Assembly (NCBI RefSeq): GCF_000384035.1
Contig: NZ_KB913024.1
Span: 3,187,228 to 3,251,227 of the forward strand
Direction of reading: 5' to 3'
Source: Actinopolyspora mortivallis DSM 44261
GTDB lineage: Bacteria > Actinomycetota > Actinomycetes > Mycobacteriales > Pseudonocardiaceae
Length of the DNA stretch: 64,000 bases
The notes beneath the pieces are model-generated. The model saw only the letters and a list, made by a program, of their open reading frames with translations, was not told the origin of the DNA and searched no databases. The translations under genes were made by a program, and so were the position numbers. Below, one piece after another: positions 43,088 to 50,827 of this stretch. Within the stretch, counting starts at the first letter, position 1. The number at the start of each line of letters is the position of its first letter.

Positions 43088-43344
43088 GCACCGCTGTCTC
43101 CTCCACCCCGCGACGCCCCTCCCCGAACGGACACGTTCCCCACGCGGACGAACAGCACCCTCCACTCCGGAGCCACCGGGCCTTCCCCCGAAGATTCCGA
43201 CGATCGAGCGAAATCACGCCACACCGGCTATGGTCCTTGACACATCAGGGCGACACTGTCCAGCACCCACGACGCCGGAACACCTCCCCCACCGTCCTCG
43301 GACCCGAGCGGCTGACTCCGTTTCCCCGGGAGAGAGGAGCAGCG

Positions 43345-44889
43345 GTGGCGATCGCCGAAGCGACCCAGGACGAGACCGAACCGCCCACGGACAGACCGTC
43401 ACCAGCCGCGCACCCGCCCCGAGGCCGAGCGGCGCTGTTCACCGCCGGCGGTGTCGGGCTGTTGGCGGCGGTGCTGTTCGTCCTGATCCGTGGCGGGTTG
43501 ACCGACGACGCCTACATCACCCTCGACTACGCGCGCAACGTGGCCTTCCACGGGCACTGGGGAGTGATCGAGCAGGAGTTCGCCAACACCGCCACCTCCC
43601 CGCTGAACGTGCTGGTGCTGGCCGCCGTCACGGCCGTGCTACGCCAGCCGGTAGTGGCCCTCGGCGTGGTGTTCGTGCTCGCCAACGCCGTCCTGGCCCA
43701 CTCCCTGCACCGCAGCGCCGAACACAGTGGGCTACCCGCGCCCACGGGAGCGGCGGCGAGCCTGTTCGTCCTGCTCAACCCGTTCCTGCTCTCCTCGGCC
43801 GGTCTGGAGATGTCGCTGGCCTCGGCCCTGCTGGGACTGCTCCTGCTGGGGGCCGTGCGCCCGCACCGGGTGCTCTTCGGCGTGGCCGCCGGGCTGCTCG
43901 CCCTCACCAGGCTCGACCTGGGGGTGTTCGTGCTCGTGCTGCTGCTGGGCAGACCGACACTGTGGCGGGCGTGGTGGCGCTGGCTGGTGCCCGCCTGCGC
44001 GGTCGCGCTGCCGTGGTTCACCCTCAGCTGGTGGTCCTTCGGCTCGGCCGTTGCCGACACGCTGGTGATCAAACAGCAGCAGGAGCACTGGGGACAGTGG
44101 ACCTTCGGCAACGGGTTGCGGCTCTACCACGACGCCTACCCCGCCGCCACGGCCGCCGCGCTCACCGCCGCCGTCATCGCCCTCCTCGCCCTGCCGGTGT
44201 GGCTGGTCTCCCGCCTGCTGCGCCGCCGCACCGCACGGTTGCTCCACTGCTGGGCGTTGTTCGGACTGGCGGGAGCCGCGTACTTCGGCGTGTACACCAC
44301 GCTCGGCGTGCCCCCTTACCACTGGTACTACGTACCGGCCATGATCGGACTGTCCGTGTTCGCCGCCGCCGCGCTGGCGGCAGTGAGTTCGATGTGGCGG
44401 GGACAGGGCGGGACCGTGCCGCTGCTGGCCACCACGGCCGCCGTGGCCCTCGGAGCGGGGGTCGTCGTCAACCAGGTCCGGGTGGTGCTGGAGACCGGGG
44501 TGCCGTGGCGCCATGCCACGATCACCACGAACTGGGCGACGCCCTCCGACTACGCGCGGATCGGCCAGCTGGTCGGTGAGACCGTCGGTGAGGGCACGGT
44601 ACGCAGCCCCGGCGAGATCGGAACCCTGGCCTACTTCTGCGAGTGCGCCGTCGTGGACGGGCTGTCCGACCGCGGCTATCTCGCCCCGCGGAAGCGGGAG
44701 CGCATCGAGGAGGCCGGACCGGTGACCGCCGCGCTGCTGCGGTTCAACTACCGGCACTTCACCCCCACCGAGCCCAGGGAGGTGGACTACGTGCTGCGCC
44801 GGGTGCCGGGCCCCGCACCGGACCCGGTGTGGACCATCGACTCCCCCTGGAGCGAGCCCTCCCACCTGGTGCTGGAACGCGCGCGATGA
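43345..44889 (+). CDS. GT-C family glycosyltransferase, arabinofuranosyltransferase-like
   Basis: A 514-aa polytopic membrane protein with about ten helices. The first loop has the GT-C signature DD (GGLTDDAYITLDYARNVAF), as in the mycobacterial lipid-linked arabinofuranosyltransferase AftB group. A C-terminal extracytoplasmic domain follows (ISLS-like PGEIGTLAYFCECAVVDGLS). It would transfer a sugar from a polyprenyl-phosphate donor onto cell-wall or lipid glycans. GTG 43345 has AGGAG 7 nt upstream. Convergent with the siderophore genes and alone in its unit. Confidence 0.82.
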   Translation: MAIAEATQDETEPPTDRPSPAAHPPRGRAALFTAGGVGLLAAVLFVLIRGGLTDDAYITLDYARNVAFHGHWGVIEQEFANTATSPLNVLVLAAVTAVLRQPVVALGVVFVLANAVLAHSLHRSAEHSGLPAPTGAAASLFVLLNPFLLSSAGLEMSLASALLGLLLLGAVRPHRVLFGVAAGLLALTRLDLGVFVLVLLLGRPTLWRAWWRWLVPACAVALPWFTLSWWSFGSAVADTLVIKQQQEHWGQWTFGNGLRLYHDAYPAATAAALTAAVIALLALPVWLVSRLLRRRTARLLHCWALFGLAGAAYFGVYTTLGVPPYHWYYVPAMIGLSVFAAAALAAVSSMWRGQGGTVPLLATTAAVALGAGVVVNQVRVVLETGVPWRHATITTNWATPSDYARIGQLVGETVGEGTVRSPGEIGTLAYFCECAVVDGLSDRGYLAPRKRERIEEAGPVTAALLRFNYRHFTPTEPREVDYVLRRVPGPAPDPVWTIDSPWSEPSHLVLERAR

Positions 44890-44917
44890 CCGAAGCGGCG
44901 GGGCGTCCCGAGTCCAC

Positions 44918-46885
44918 TCACGCGCCGAGGTGGTGCAGCGGATTGGGACGTGGACGGTAGACGTCCCCACCGGTGGCGTACAGCCGCATGGTGACCAGGG
45001 CCTTCTGTGGCAGGCTCGGCCCGAGCAACGCCGCGAGATCGGAGCGGGCGGACTCCTCGCAGCCGGCGGAGAAACGCTCGACCGTGTCCACGGCGGCGGC
45101 GCGCACGATCCGCCACGCCCGCCCGCCAGCCAGGGCGTGGGACTCCCCCAGCAGCCGGACCACCTCGGCCAGGTTGGCCCACACCACGGAGTGAAAGAGC
45201 TTCTCGTGCAGCTGGCGCACGCCCTCGGCCACCGTCACCCGCGCACGCCGGGCGAACCCTTCCCGCATCGCCAGGGACATCCGTCCCCGGTACACCCGCA
45301 TCCCGGCGAAGTCCCGCAGCAACAGCCGGGCGGGACGAGCGTCGCGCAGCACCAGCAGCGTGTTCTGCATGTGCGCCTCCAACGCCACCCCGTGTCGGGA
45401 GAGCAGGGGCAGGGTGGCCGCGAACAGCAGCTCGCCGTAGTCGCGCAGGAAACGTCGCGCGGCTTCCGCGCCGCTCACACGGTCACACCTGGCCAGGTGG
45501 TCCACGAGATCCGCCGCCAGCACCCGGTCGGAGACCGGTGAGCACGCCCGCAGCGCGGAGACCGGAACGAGCCGCTCCCCCTCCCCGAGCCGGTCGGCCG
45601 GGTCCTCCCGCACCAGCGCGGAGAGCCCTCGCCCTCGGGGCGAACCCTCCTCCGCACCGCTCGCGGCGAAGGCCACCCCGGCCAGGTCGGCCACCGTGTC
45701 CACCCGACCCGCCGCCACCGGCTCCCGGGCCAACAGCTTCCGCAGCAGCACGCTCGTGGCGGGTCCGTCGCGTGTGGTGCCCGCCGACATGGTGCGGCGG
45801 GTGGAGGTGAGCAGCACGTCCAGCGAGGTCTTGACCGTCAACCGCCGCCCGTGTCGTCCCGGGAAGACCGTCACCAGGGTGCGCAGGGACAGCGTGGGCC
45901 GACAGGACAGCCGGGGGCGCTCCAGCGGGACGAGTCCGCCGCTTTCCACCTCCTCGCGGTACTGCCGGGACACCGCCACCCGCAGCTGCCACGGGTGCAC
46001 CGGCACGAGCGCGTAGGCACGCGGGTCCCCGTCCCGTTCCCGCAGTTCCCGCACGGCCCGCCCGTGCACCCGGGGGAAGTGCTCTCCCACCAGTTCCCCC
46101 ACCGAACGCCCCCGGTGATCGGCGGTGGAGGCCAGCAGCTCCCTGCGCACGGCCACGAATCCGAGGTCGACCCGTCGGCCGCCCTCCGGGGCGTAGTTCA
46201 GGCAGTCCCCCGGCTCGAAACCCAGCCGTACCTTGCCGCACGGGTGCAGACCGTGCCCCTCGGCGGTGAGCGCGTCGAGTTCCACCGCCGTGTTCTCCGT
46301 CGGCCCGAACACGGACAACGGATCGAGCCCGTCCCAGGCCCGCGGCGGAAACCGTTGCCGCCCCCGTTCGACGAGCACTCTGGACAGCGCGAGGTTGCAG
46401 GCCGAGTCGACCAGTTCCACGCTCACCGCGTCCCACCGGGCGGTGGTGTCGCTGTCCCGCAGCAGTCGGACCAGCTCTTCGGGCCGCCGCACCGGAAGAA
46501 CCCCGTCCTCGGTGACCAGCACCGGCCCGGACATCCGCCCCGTGCCGGTTCCCCCCTGCCACAGTGCGCCGAGGGAACCGCCGCTCAGGCGCACGAGCTC
46601 CACCGTCCCCACGTGGTCCCCGAAGTACGCCGCCAGCTCCTCGGGTGCCTCCGCGTCGAACCGGTGGGGAGGCCACCGGAGACAGCGGCGGCGCCCGCGA
46701 ACCACGGGAGTCCGCTCCCCGAGCAGCGCCTCCAGGAACGCGCGGCAGGTGTCCGCCCGCGCGTGGGGCAGGGCCGACCACCACCGGCGGGCCAGCTCCG
46801 GATCGTGCTCCTCCAGCCGTCGCCCCACGGCGGCCTCGTGCTCGTTCGGCGCGGCGTGGTCGCCGTCCCCGGAGGCCCCGGTCAC
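44918..46885 (-). CDS. NIS siderophore synthetase, IucA/IucC family (second)
   Basis: A 655-aa NRPS-independent siderophore synthetase. Recognisable elements are the carboxylate/ATP-binding part (TENTAVELDALTAEGHGLHPCGK, LVPVHPWQLRVAV), KTSLDVLLTSTRRTMSAG, and EAHMQNTLLVL, with a C-terminal FhuF/IucC-like region. It adenylates a carboxylate (often citrate, succinate or similar) and condenses it with an amine or alcohol. GTG 46885 overlaps the end of the upstream synthetase (GTGA at 46882-46885). Two NIS synthetases in a row suggest successive condensations. No amine-modifying monooxygenase, decarboxylase or siderophore transporter is in view, so the product is unknown. Confidence 0.92.
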   Translation of the reverse strand: MTGASGDGDHAAPNEHEAAVGRRLEEHDPELARRWWSALPHARADTCRAFLEALLGERTPVVRGRRRCLRWPPHRFDAEAPEELAAYFGDHVGTVELVRLSGGSLGALWQGGTGTGRMSGPVLVTEDGVLPVRRPEELVRLLRDSDTTARWDAVSVELVDSACNLALSRVLVERGRQRFPPRAWDGLDPLSVFGPTENTAVELDALTAEGHGLHPCGKVRLGFEPGDCLNYAPEGGRRVDLGFVAVRRELLASTADHRGRSVGELVGEHFPRVHGRAVRELRERDGDPRAYALVPVHPWQLRVAVSRQYREEVESGGLVPLERPRLSCRPTLSLRTLVTVFPGRHGRRLTVKTSLDVLLTSTRRTMSAGTTRDGPATSVLLRKLLAREPVAAGRVDTVADLAGVAFAASGAEEGSPRGRGLSALVREDPADRLGEGERLVPVSALRACSPVSDRVLAADLVDHLARCDRVSGAEAARRFLRDYGELLFAATLPLLSRHGVALEAHMQNTLLVLRDARPARLLLRDFAGMRVYRGRMSLAMREGFARRARVTVAEGVRQLHEKLFHSVVWANLAEVVRLLGESHALAGGRAWRIVRAAAVDTVERFSAGCEESARSDLAALLGPSLPQKALVTMRLYATGGDVYRPRPNPLHHLGA

Positions 46886-48852
46886 GGGTCGACCAACGGG
46901 TTGGGGCCGGGCACGTAGCGCTGCTCGGTCACCAGCCCGGACAGCCGCATGGCCAGCATGGTCTTCAGCGGCCAGGGCTCGTGGAACAGGGCGTTCCTCT
47001 CGACGGCCACCTCGGCGGCCTCGTCCGGGCAGCGGGCGGTGGCGGCCAGGCGGGCGAATCCCCTCGCTGCTCGTTCGGAGACCACCCGCCACAACACCCG
47101 CTGGGGGCAGTCGGCCGCCCGGGCCAGCGCGGCCACCAGCTCCCCGAGTTGGTTGACGAACAACGGGAAGAACAGCTTCCGACGCAGTGTCACCGGGTCT
47201 GGGCAGTGCAGCGCCGACCCCTCCAGCAGCCGCGGTTCCCGTCCGGCCCGGGCCAGCCGCTCGTGCAGCACCCGCGCCCCGCCCAGATCGCGCACCAGGC
47301 ACCGGTGCGGCATCCCGTCGCGCAGCACCAGCACGGTGTTCTGCGGGTGCGGTTCCACGGCGATCCCGTAGCGCACCAGCAGCACCAGCGGCGGAACCAT
47401 ACCCACCCGCAGGTACCGGTCCAGCCACCGGCACGCCGCCCGCTGCCGTGTCCGTCCGGCGCGGACCTCGGTCAGCACGTCGTGGACCAGCCGGTTGCCG
47501 GTCAGCGGGGAGCGGGAGAGCAACGTGGCCACCGGAAGCGCCACCTCGTCGGCTTCCTGCTCCGGTTCCGCACGCAGGATCGCGCCGAGGGACCGTTGTC
47601 GTGCCCGCCCGGATCCGGCGGACTGTCCGGATCCTGGCTCGCTCCGGGGGACGTGGCGGATGCCGAGGAGCTCGCGGCACACCTCGAAACCCGGCCTGCC
47701 CCGCTCGTCCGGGACGGCGAGCTCGGGGTCCTCGGAAACCAGCTCCCCCAGCAGCGCCGACAGTCTCGGCCCGTTGTGCACCGCCTCCTCGGAGACCCCG
47801 CGCACCGCCCCGGTCAGCCGCACCTCCACGGCGGTTTTGACGTGCATCCCCGCACTCCCGCCCGGTTCACGCGCGTCGAGGGTGCGCAGCGACATCAGCG
47901 GTCGGGCAGCGACGGTGGTTCCGAGCACCCGCAGGGTGCCGTCCCGGATCGCGTCCCCGTGCAGCCGGGGCAGGACGTGACGGAGCTGGTACGGGTGCAC
48001 GGGGATCAGCGCGTAGTCGGCGGGAACGGCTCCGGCCCCCTCCAGTTCCTCGGCGGCCTCCCGCACCGCCCGGGGGAAGACACGCCGCAACTCCCGCCAC
48101 CCCGCCGCCCGGGGGCTCTCCCCACCCACGGAGTCCACGCCGGAGACGGTGTGGGCGGCCACCGCGACCAGGCGCAGCCCGATCCCCACTCCGAACTCGG
48201 GGGCGTAGTGCCGCGCCTGTTCCGGGGACATGCCGGTCCTGGTCCTGGCCACCGGTTGCCAGGGATGGCCGTCGAGCGCCCACTGTTCGAGCACCGTCGA
48301 CAGCGGGAACTCCGCGCACTCGGTCCGCCGCAACGCGTCGAGCAGCGCGGAGAAGGGCGGGAAGCGCTCCGGCCGGGCCGCACGGGACACCCGGTCCGCA
48401 CGGCGCAGTCCCGCCCGCACGGACCGGGCCAGCCCGGAAGCACTGTCCGCGAGGTCGCAGCGCAGTTCCCGCCACCTGGTGGGATCGAGCGGCACCAGGC
48501 CGGTCGACCACAGCACGTCGAGCATCCGCACCGGGTCCCGGACGTACTCCTCGGTCCCGCCCCGGGAAGGGGCGAGCAGCACCGGAGCGGTGAGCTCCTC
48601 CCGGCCCGTGGCCGTGACCGGGCGGGTGCCGAACCGCACCCCCCGCCGGCGGGCCTCGGAGGGATCGAGCATGCCCTCCCGCACCAGCGCGGCGAGCAGC
48701 GTCGACAGCACCACCCACCGGGCCCACGGGCGGGGATCCGTTCCACGCCCCCGAGCGGCCCGGACGGGTCCGAGCGGCGGCCGCGGCACGGACGGAACCC
48801 GTGCGGAACTCTCCACGTCCCCGTTGCCCACCACCTCATGTTGATCTCTCAC
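46882..48852 (-). CDS. NIS siderophore synthetase, IucA/IucC family (first)
   Basis: A 656-aa homologue of the next gene and first in the operon. Marks are LIPVHPYQLRHVLPRLHGD, SLRTLDAREPG, HVKTAVEVRLTGAVRG, ARVLHERLARAG and EPHPQNTVLVL. The residues before VRDQHEVVG have no family character, so GTG 48852 was chosen over an upstream start at 49020. The two synthetases share the HP(Y/W)QLR and E(P/A)H(P/M)QNT motifs but are otherwise divergent, consistent with different substrates. Expected to be iron-repressed; no clear DtxR/IdeR box was identified by eye. Confidence 0.92.
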   Translation of the reverse strand: MRDQHEVVGNGDVESSARVPSVPRPPLGPVRAARGRGTDPRPWARWVVLSTLLAALVREGMLDPSEARRRGVRFGTRPVTATGREELTAPVLLAPSRGGTEEYVRDPVRMLDVLWSTGLVPLDPTRWRELRCDLADSASGLARSVRAGLRRADRVSRAARPERFPPFSALLDALRRTECAEFPLSTVLEQWALDGHPWQPVARTRTGMSPEQARHYAPEFGVGIGLRLVAVAAHTVSGVDSVGGESPRAAGWRELRRVFPRAVREAAEELEGAGAVPADYALIPVHPYQLRHVLPRLHGDAIRDGTLRVLGTTVAARPLMSLRTLDAREPGGSAGMHVKTAVEVRLTGAVRGVSEEAVHNGPRLSALLGELVSEDPELAVPDERGRPGFEVCRELLGIRHVPRSEPGSGQSAGSGRARQRSLGAILRAEPEQEADEVALPVATLLSRSPLTGNRLVHDVLTEVRAGRTRQRAACRWLDRYLRVGMVPPLVLLVRYGIAVEPHPQNTVLVLRDGMPHRCLVRDLGGARVLHERLARAGREPRLLEGSALHCPDPVTLRRKLFFPLFVNQLGELVAALARAADCPQRVLWRVVSERAARGFARLAATARCPDEAAEVAVERNALFHEPWPLKTMLAMRLSGLVTEQRYVPGPNPLVDP

Positions 48853-49009
48853 GGGCTCCGCCGACAACGCCCCGTCCCGGCAGTCACCCGCTTTGCGTAG
48901 TGGGCCGGAACCGATGATTGACCGCGGCGGAATCCGGGTACGCCCCGGACACCCGGGATCGCCGCGGCACGGGCCCGGGGCGGCACGAGGGTCGGCTGGA
49001 GGTTTCGCG

Positions 49010-49228
49010 ATGGTCAACACCGCTCATTTCAGGCTGGGTGACACGGCGGCCAACCCCTCGGTGATCGTGCGGGACGACCGCGGAGCCGAGGTGGTCGAGC
49101 TGGAGCTGCCCGCCACGATCGGCGAACCGGTGGAGGCGGACGAGGAGCTGCGCGCGGCGGGATGGAACCGCAGCGCCGACTGGACGACCACCGACGACGG
49201 CTGGGTGGCCCCGGTGGTGTCCACGTGA
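49010..49228 (+). CDS. Small conserved-looking protein (72 aa)
   Basis: A short acidic protein (AHFRLGDTAANPSVIVRDDR; VELELPATIGEPVEADEEL; AAGWNRSADWTTTDDGWVA) with coding-like composition. ATG 49010 follows GGAGG at 49000s. It lies 34 bp upstream of the DUF8129-like gene, probably in one unit. No family known to me. Confidence 0.65.
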   Translation: MVNTAHFRLGDTAANPSVIVRDDRGAEVVELELPATIGEPVEADEELRAAGWNRSADWTTTDDGWVAPVVST

Positions 49229-49261
49229 CACCCGGAAAACCCCGGACCGTAAGGAGCCACG

Positions 49262-49597
49262 GTGACCGAACAACTTCCCATTCCCGACTACGACGAGCTT
49301 CCGCTGTCCGCGCTGCAGCACCGGATCCGCTCGTTGGACGAGGACGAACTGAACACGGTGATCGAGCACGAGCGCGCACACGCGAACCGCACACCGGTGC
49401 TCGAACAGCTCACCGGCAGGCTGGAGGAACTCCGGCAGGGGGCGAGCCCCACCTCGGGTGGTGAGGAGGAGCCGGTGGACACGCCTTCGCACAGCCGCTC
49501 CGGATCCGAGGTCACCCCGGAACCGCCGCGCGGCAAGGGACGGCCCACCATGCACGGCACGTCGAGCAGGTCCGGATACGGCATCGAACACCGGTGA
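49262..49597 (+). CDS. DUF8129-like small protein
   Basis: A 111-aa protein whose first half, PIPDYDELPLSALQHRIRSL and ELNTVIEHERAHANR, matches a conserved actinobacterial domain (I recall DUF8129, often in lipid droplet-associated proteins). The second half is low-complexity and basic. GTG 49262 has AAGGAG 7 nt upstream. Likely cotranscribed with its neighbours. Confidence 0.8.
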   Translation: MTEQLPIPDYDELPLSALQHRIRSLDEDELNTVIEHERAHANRTPVLEQLTGRLEELRQGASPTSGGEEEPVDTPSHSRSGSEVTPEPPRGKGRPTMHGTSSRSGYGIEHR

Positions 49598-49648
49598 CGA
49601 CCCCGGTCGCCGAGCGAGGTCGAGGCTTCCCGGAAGAGAGCGAGGGCG

Positions 49649-50779
49649 ATGCCGCGTCTGGGGCTGATCAGCGATCCGGACTTTCCCGACCACGTGGCCA
49701 GGTCGTTGGTGCACCAGCTGCCCGACCGGCTCGAACGACACGTCGACGACGGTTCCGGGTGGGACGTCGAGGTGGTGTGTGATCCGGTGGCGGCCGGACG
49801 CAGCAGCGGCAAGGACATCCTCGACGCCGTCGAACACCAGCGTGCCGCCCACGAGTGGGACTACGCGGTCGGGGTGACCGATCTTCCGCTGCGTTCCGAG
49901 GGCAGGCCGGTGCTGGCCGACACCGGCGGGGAGCACGAACGCGTCGGGTTGGTGTCCCTGCCCGCCCTCGGCGGTCTCCAGCCCCGACGCCGGGCACGCC
50001 AGATGGTGCTGCAAACCGTGGAGGAGCTGGTCGAGGCCACCTCCGGCCGGGGGGACAGCGCGGCCGAACTCGAGGAGAGCGGGCGACGACGGGGGCTGCA
50101 CAGCGGGCTGACCGAGCTGTTCGCCCCGATCCGGCGGGAGGAACCGGGCGGTGCCGTCGCGGTGCGGTACCGGGCCACGAAGTGGCGTGGGCGCGTCCGG
50201 CTGCTGTCGGGGATGGTGCGCAGCAACACCCCGTGGCGACTGGTGCTGGGCATGTCCGGGGCGTTGGCGGCCTCGCTGGCCACCTCGGTCTTCGGCCTGA
50301 TCTCCAGCACCGTCTGGCAGATCACCGCCATGGTGGGGCCGGTGCGGCGCACGGTGGTGCTCGTCGGCGTGATCGCGTTGATGGTCACCTGGCTGATCGG
50401 CACCCACCACCTGTGGGAACGACCACGGCACTCGCACGACCGGGAGCAGCGCATGTTCTACAACCTCTCCACCGCCGCGACCGTCACCATCGGCGTCGGC
50501 CTGCTGTACGGGGTGCTGTTCCTGGTGAACCTGGCCCTGGCGAGGCTGCTGATCGACCCGCGACTGCTGGTCAGCAGTATGGGCCAGCCGATCACGCTCG
50601 CCAGTTACCTGGCCCTGGCGTGGGGGGCCACCTCCATGGGCGTGGCGGCCGGAGCCCTCGGCTCCGGGCTGGAGGACGACGCCACGGTACGCAGGGCGGC
50701 CTACGGCTACCGTGAGGCACGCCGCCGGGAGCACCAGCAGCGGGTCGAACAGCGGGAACGCTACGGCGAACACGGCTGA
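49649..50779 (+). CDS. Conserved membrane protein
   Basis: A 376-aa protein with a soluble N-terminal half (LGLISDPDFPDHVARSLVHQ; GWDVEVVCDPVAAG; WDYAVGVTDLPLRSEGRPV, reminiscent of a peptidase-like fold) and four to five membrane helices after residue ~190 (LVLGMSGALAASLATSVFGL; VVLVGVIALMVTWLIG; ATVTIGVGLLYGVLFLVNLALA). The C-terminal tail is coiled-coil and basic. ATG 49649. No function known; the layout recurs in actinomycetes. Confidence 0.75.
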   Translation: MPRLGLISDPDFPDHVARSLVHQLPDRLERHVDDGSGWDVEVVCDPVAAGRSSGKDILDAVEHQRAAHEWDYAVGVTDLPLRSEGRPVLADTGGEHERVGLVSLPALGGLQPRRRARQMVLQTVEELVEATSGRGDSAAELEESGRRRGLHSGLTELFAPIRREEPGGAVAVRYRATKWRGRVRLLSGMVRSNTPWRLVLGMSGALAASLATSVFGLISSTVWQITAMVGPVRRTVVLVGVIALMVTWLIGTHHLWERPRHSHDREQRMFYNLSTAATVTIGVGLLYGVLFLVNLALARLLIDPRLLVSSMGQPITLASYLALAWGATSMGVAAGALGSGLEDDATVRRAAYGYREARRREHQQRVEQRERYGEHG

Positions 50780-50827
50780 CCCGGCGGGAGCGGCCCGCCC
50801 GAGCCGTCCCCAGCCCGGAACCACGCC

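Noticed and set aside
43088-43344. Small open frames between the TetR and GT-C genes
   Set aside because: They overlap each other on both strands and lack conserved motifs; more likely leader and promoter of the GT-C gene.
46886-47680. N-terminal extension of the second NIS synthetase
   Set aside because: The longer frame overlaps the first synthetase in another frame; GTG 46885 with GTGA coupling fits the family start.
48853-49020. N-terminal extension of the first NIS synthetase to 49020
   Set aside because: The extra 56 residues are proline/arginine-rich without family character and overlap the divergent small gene.
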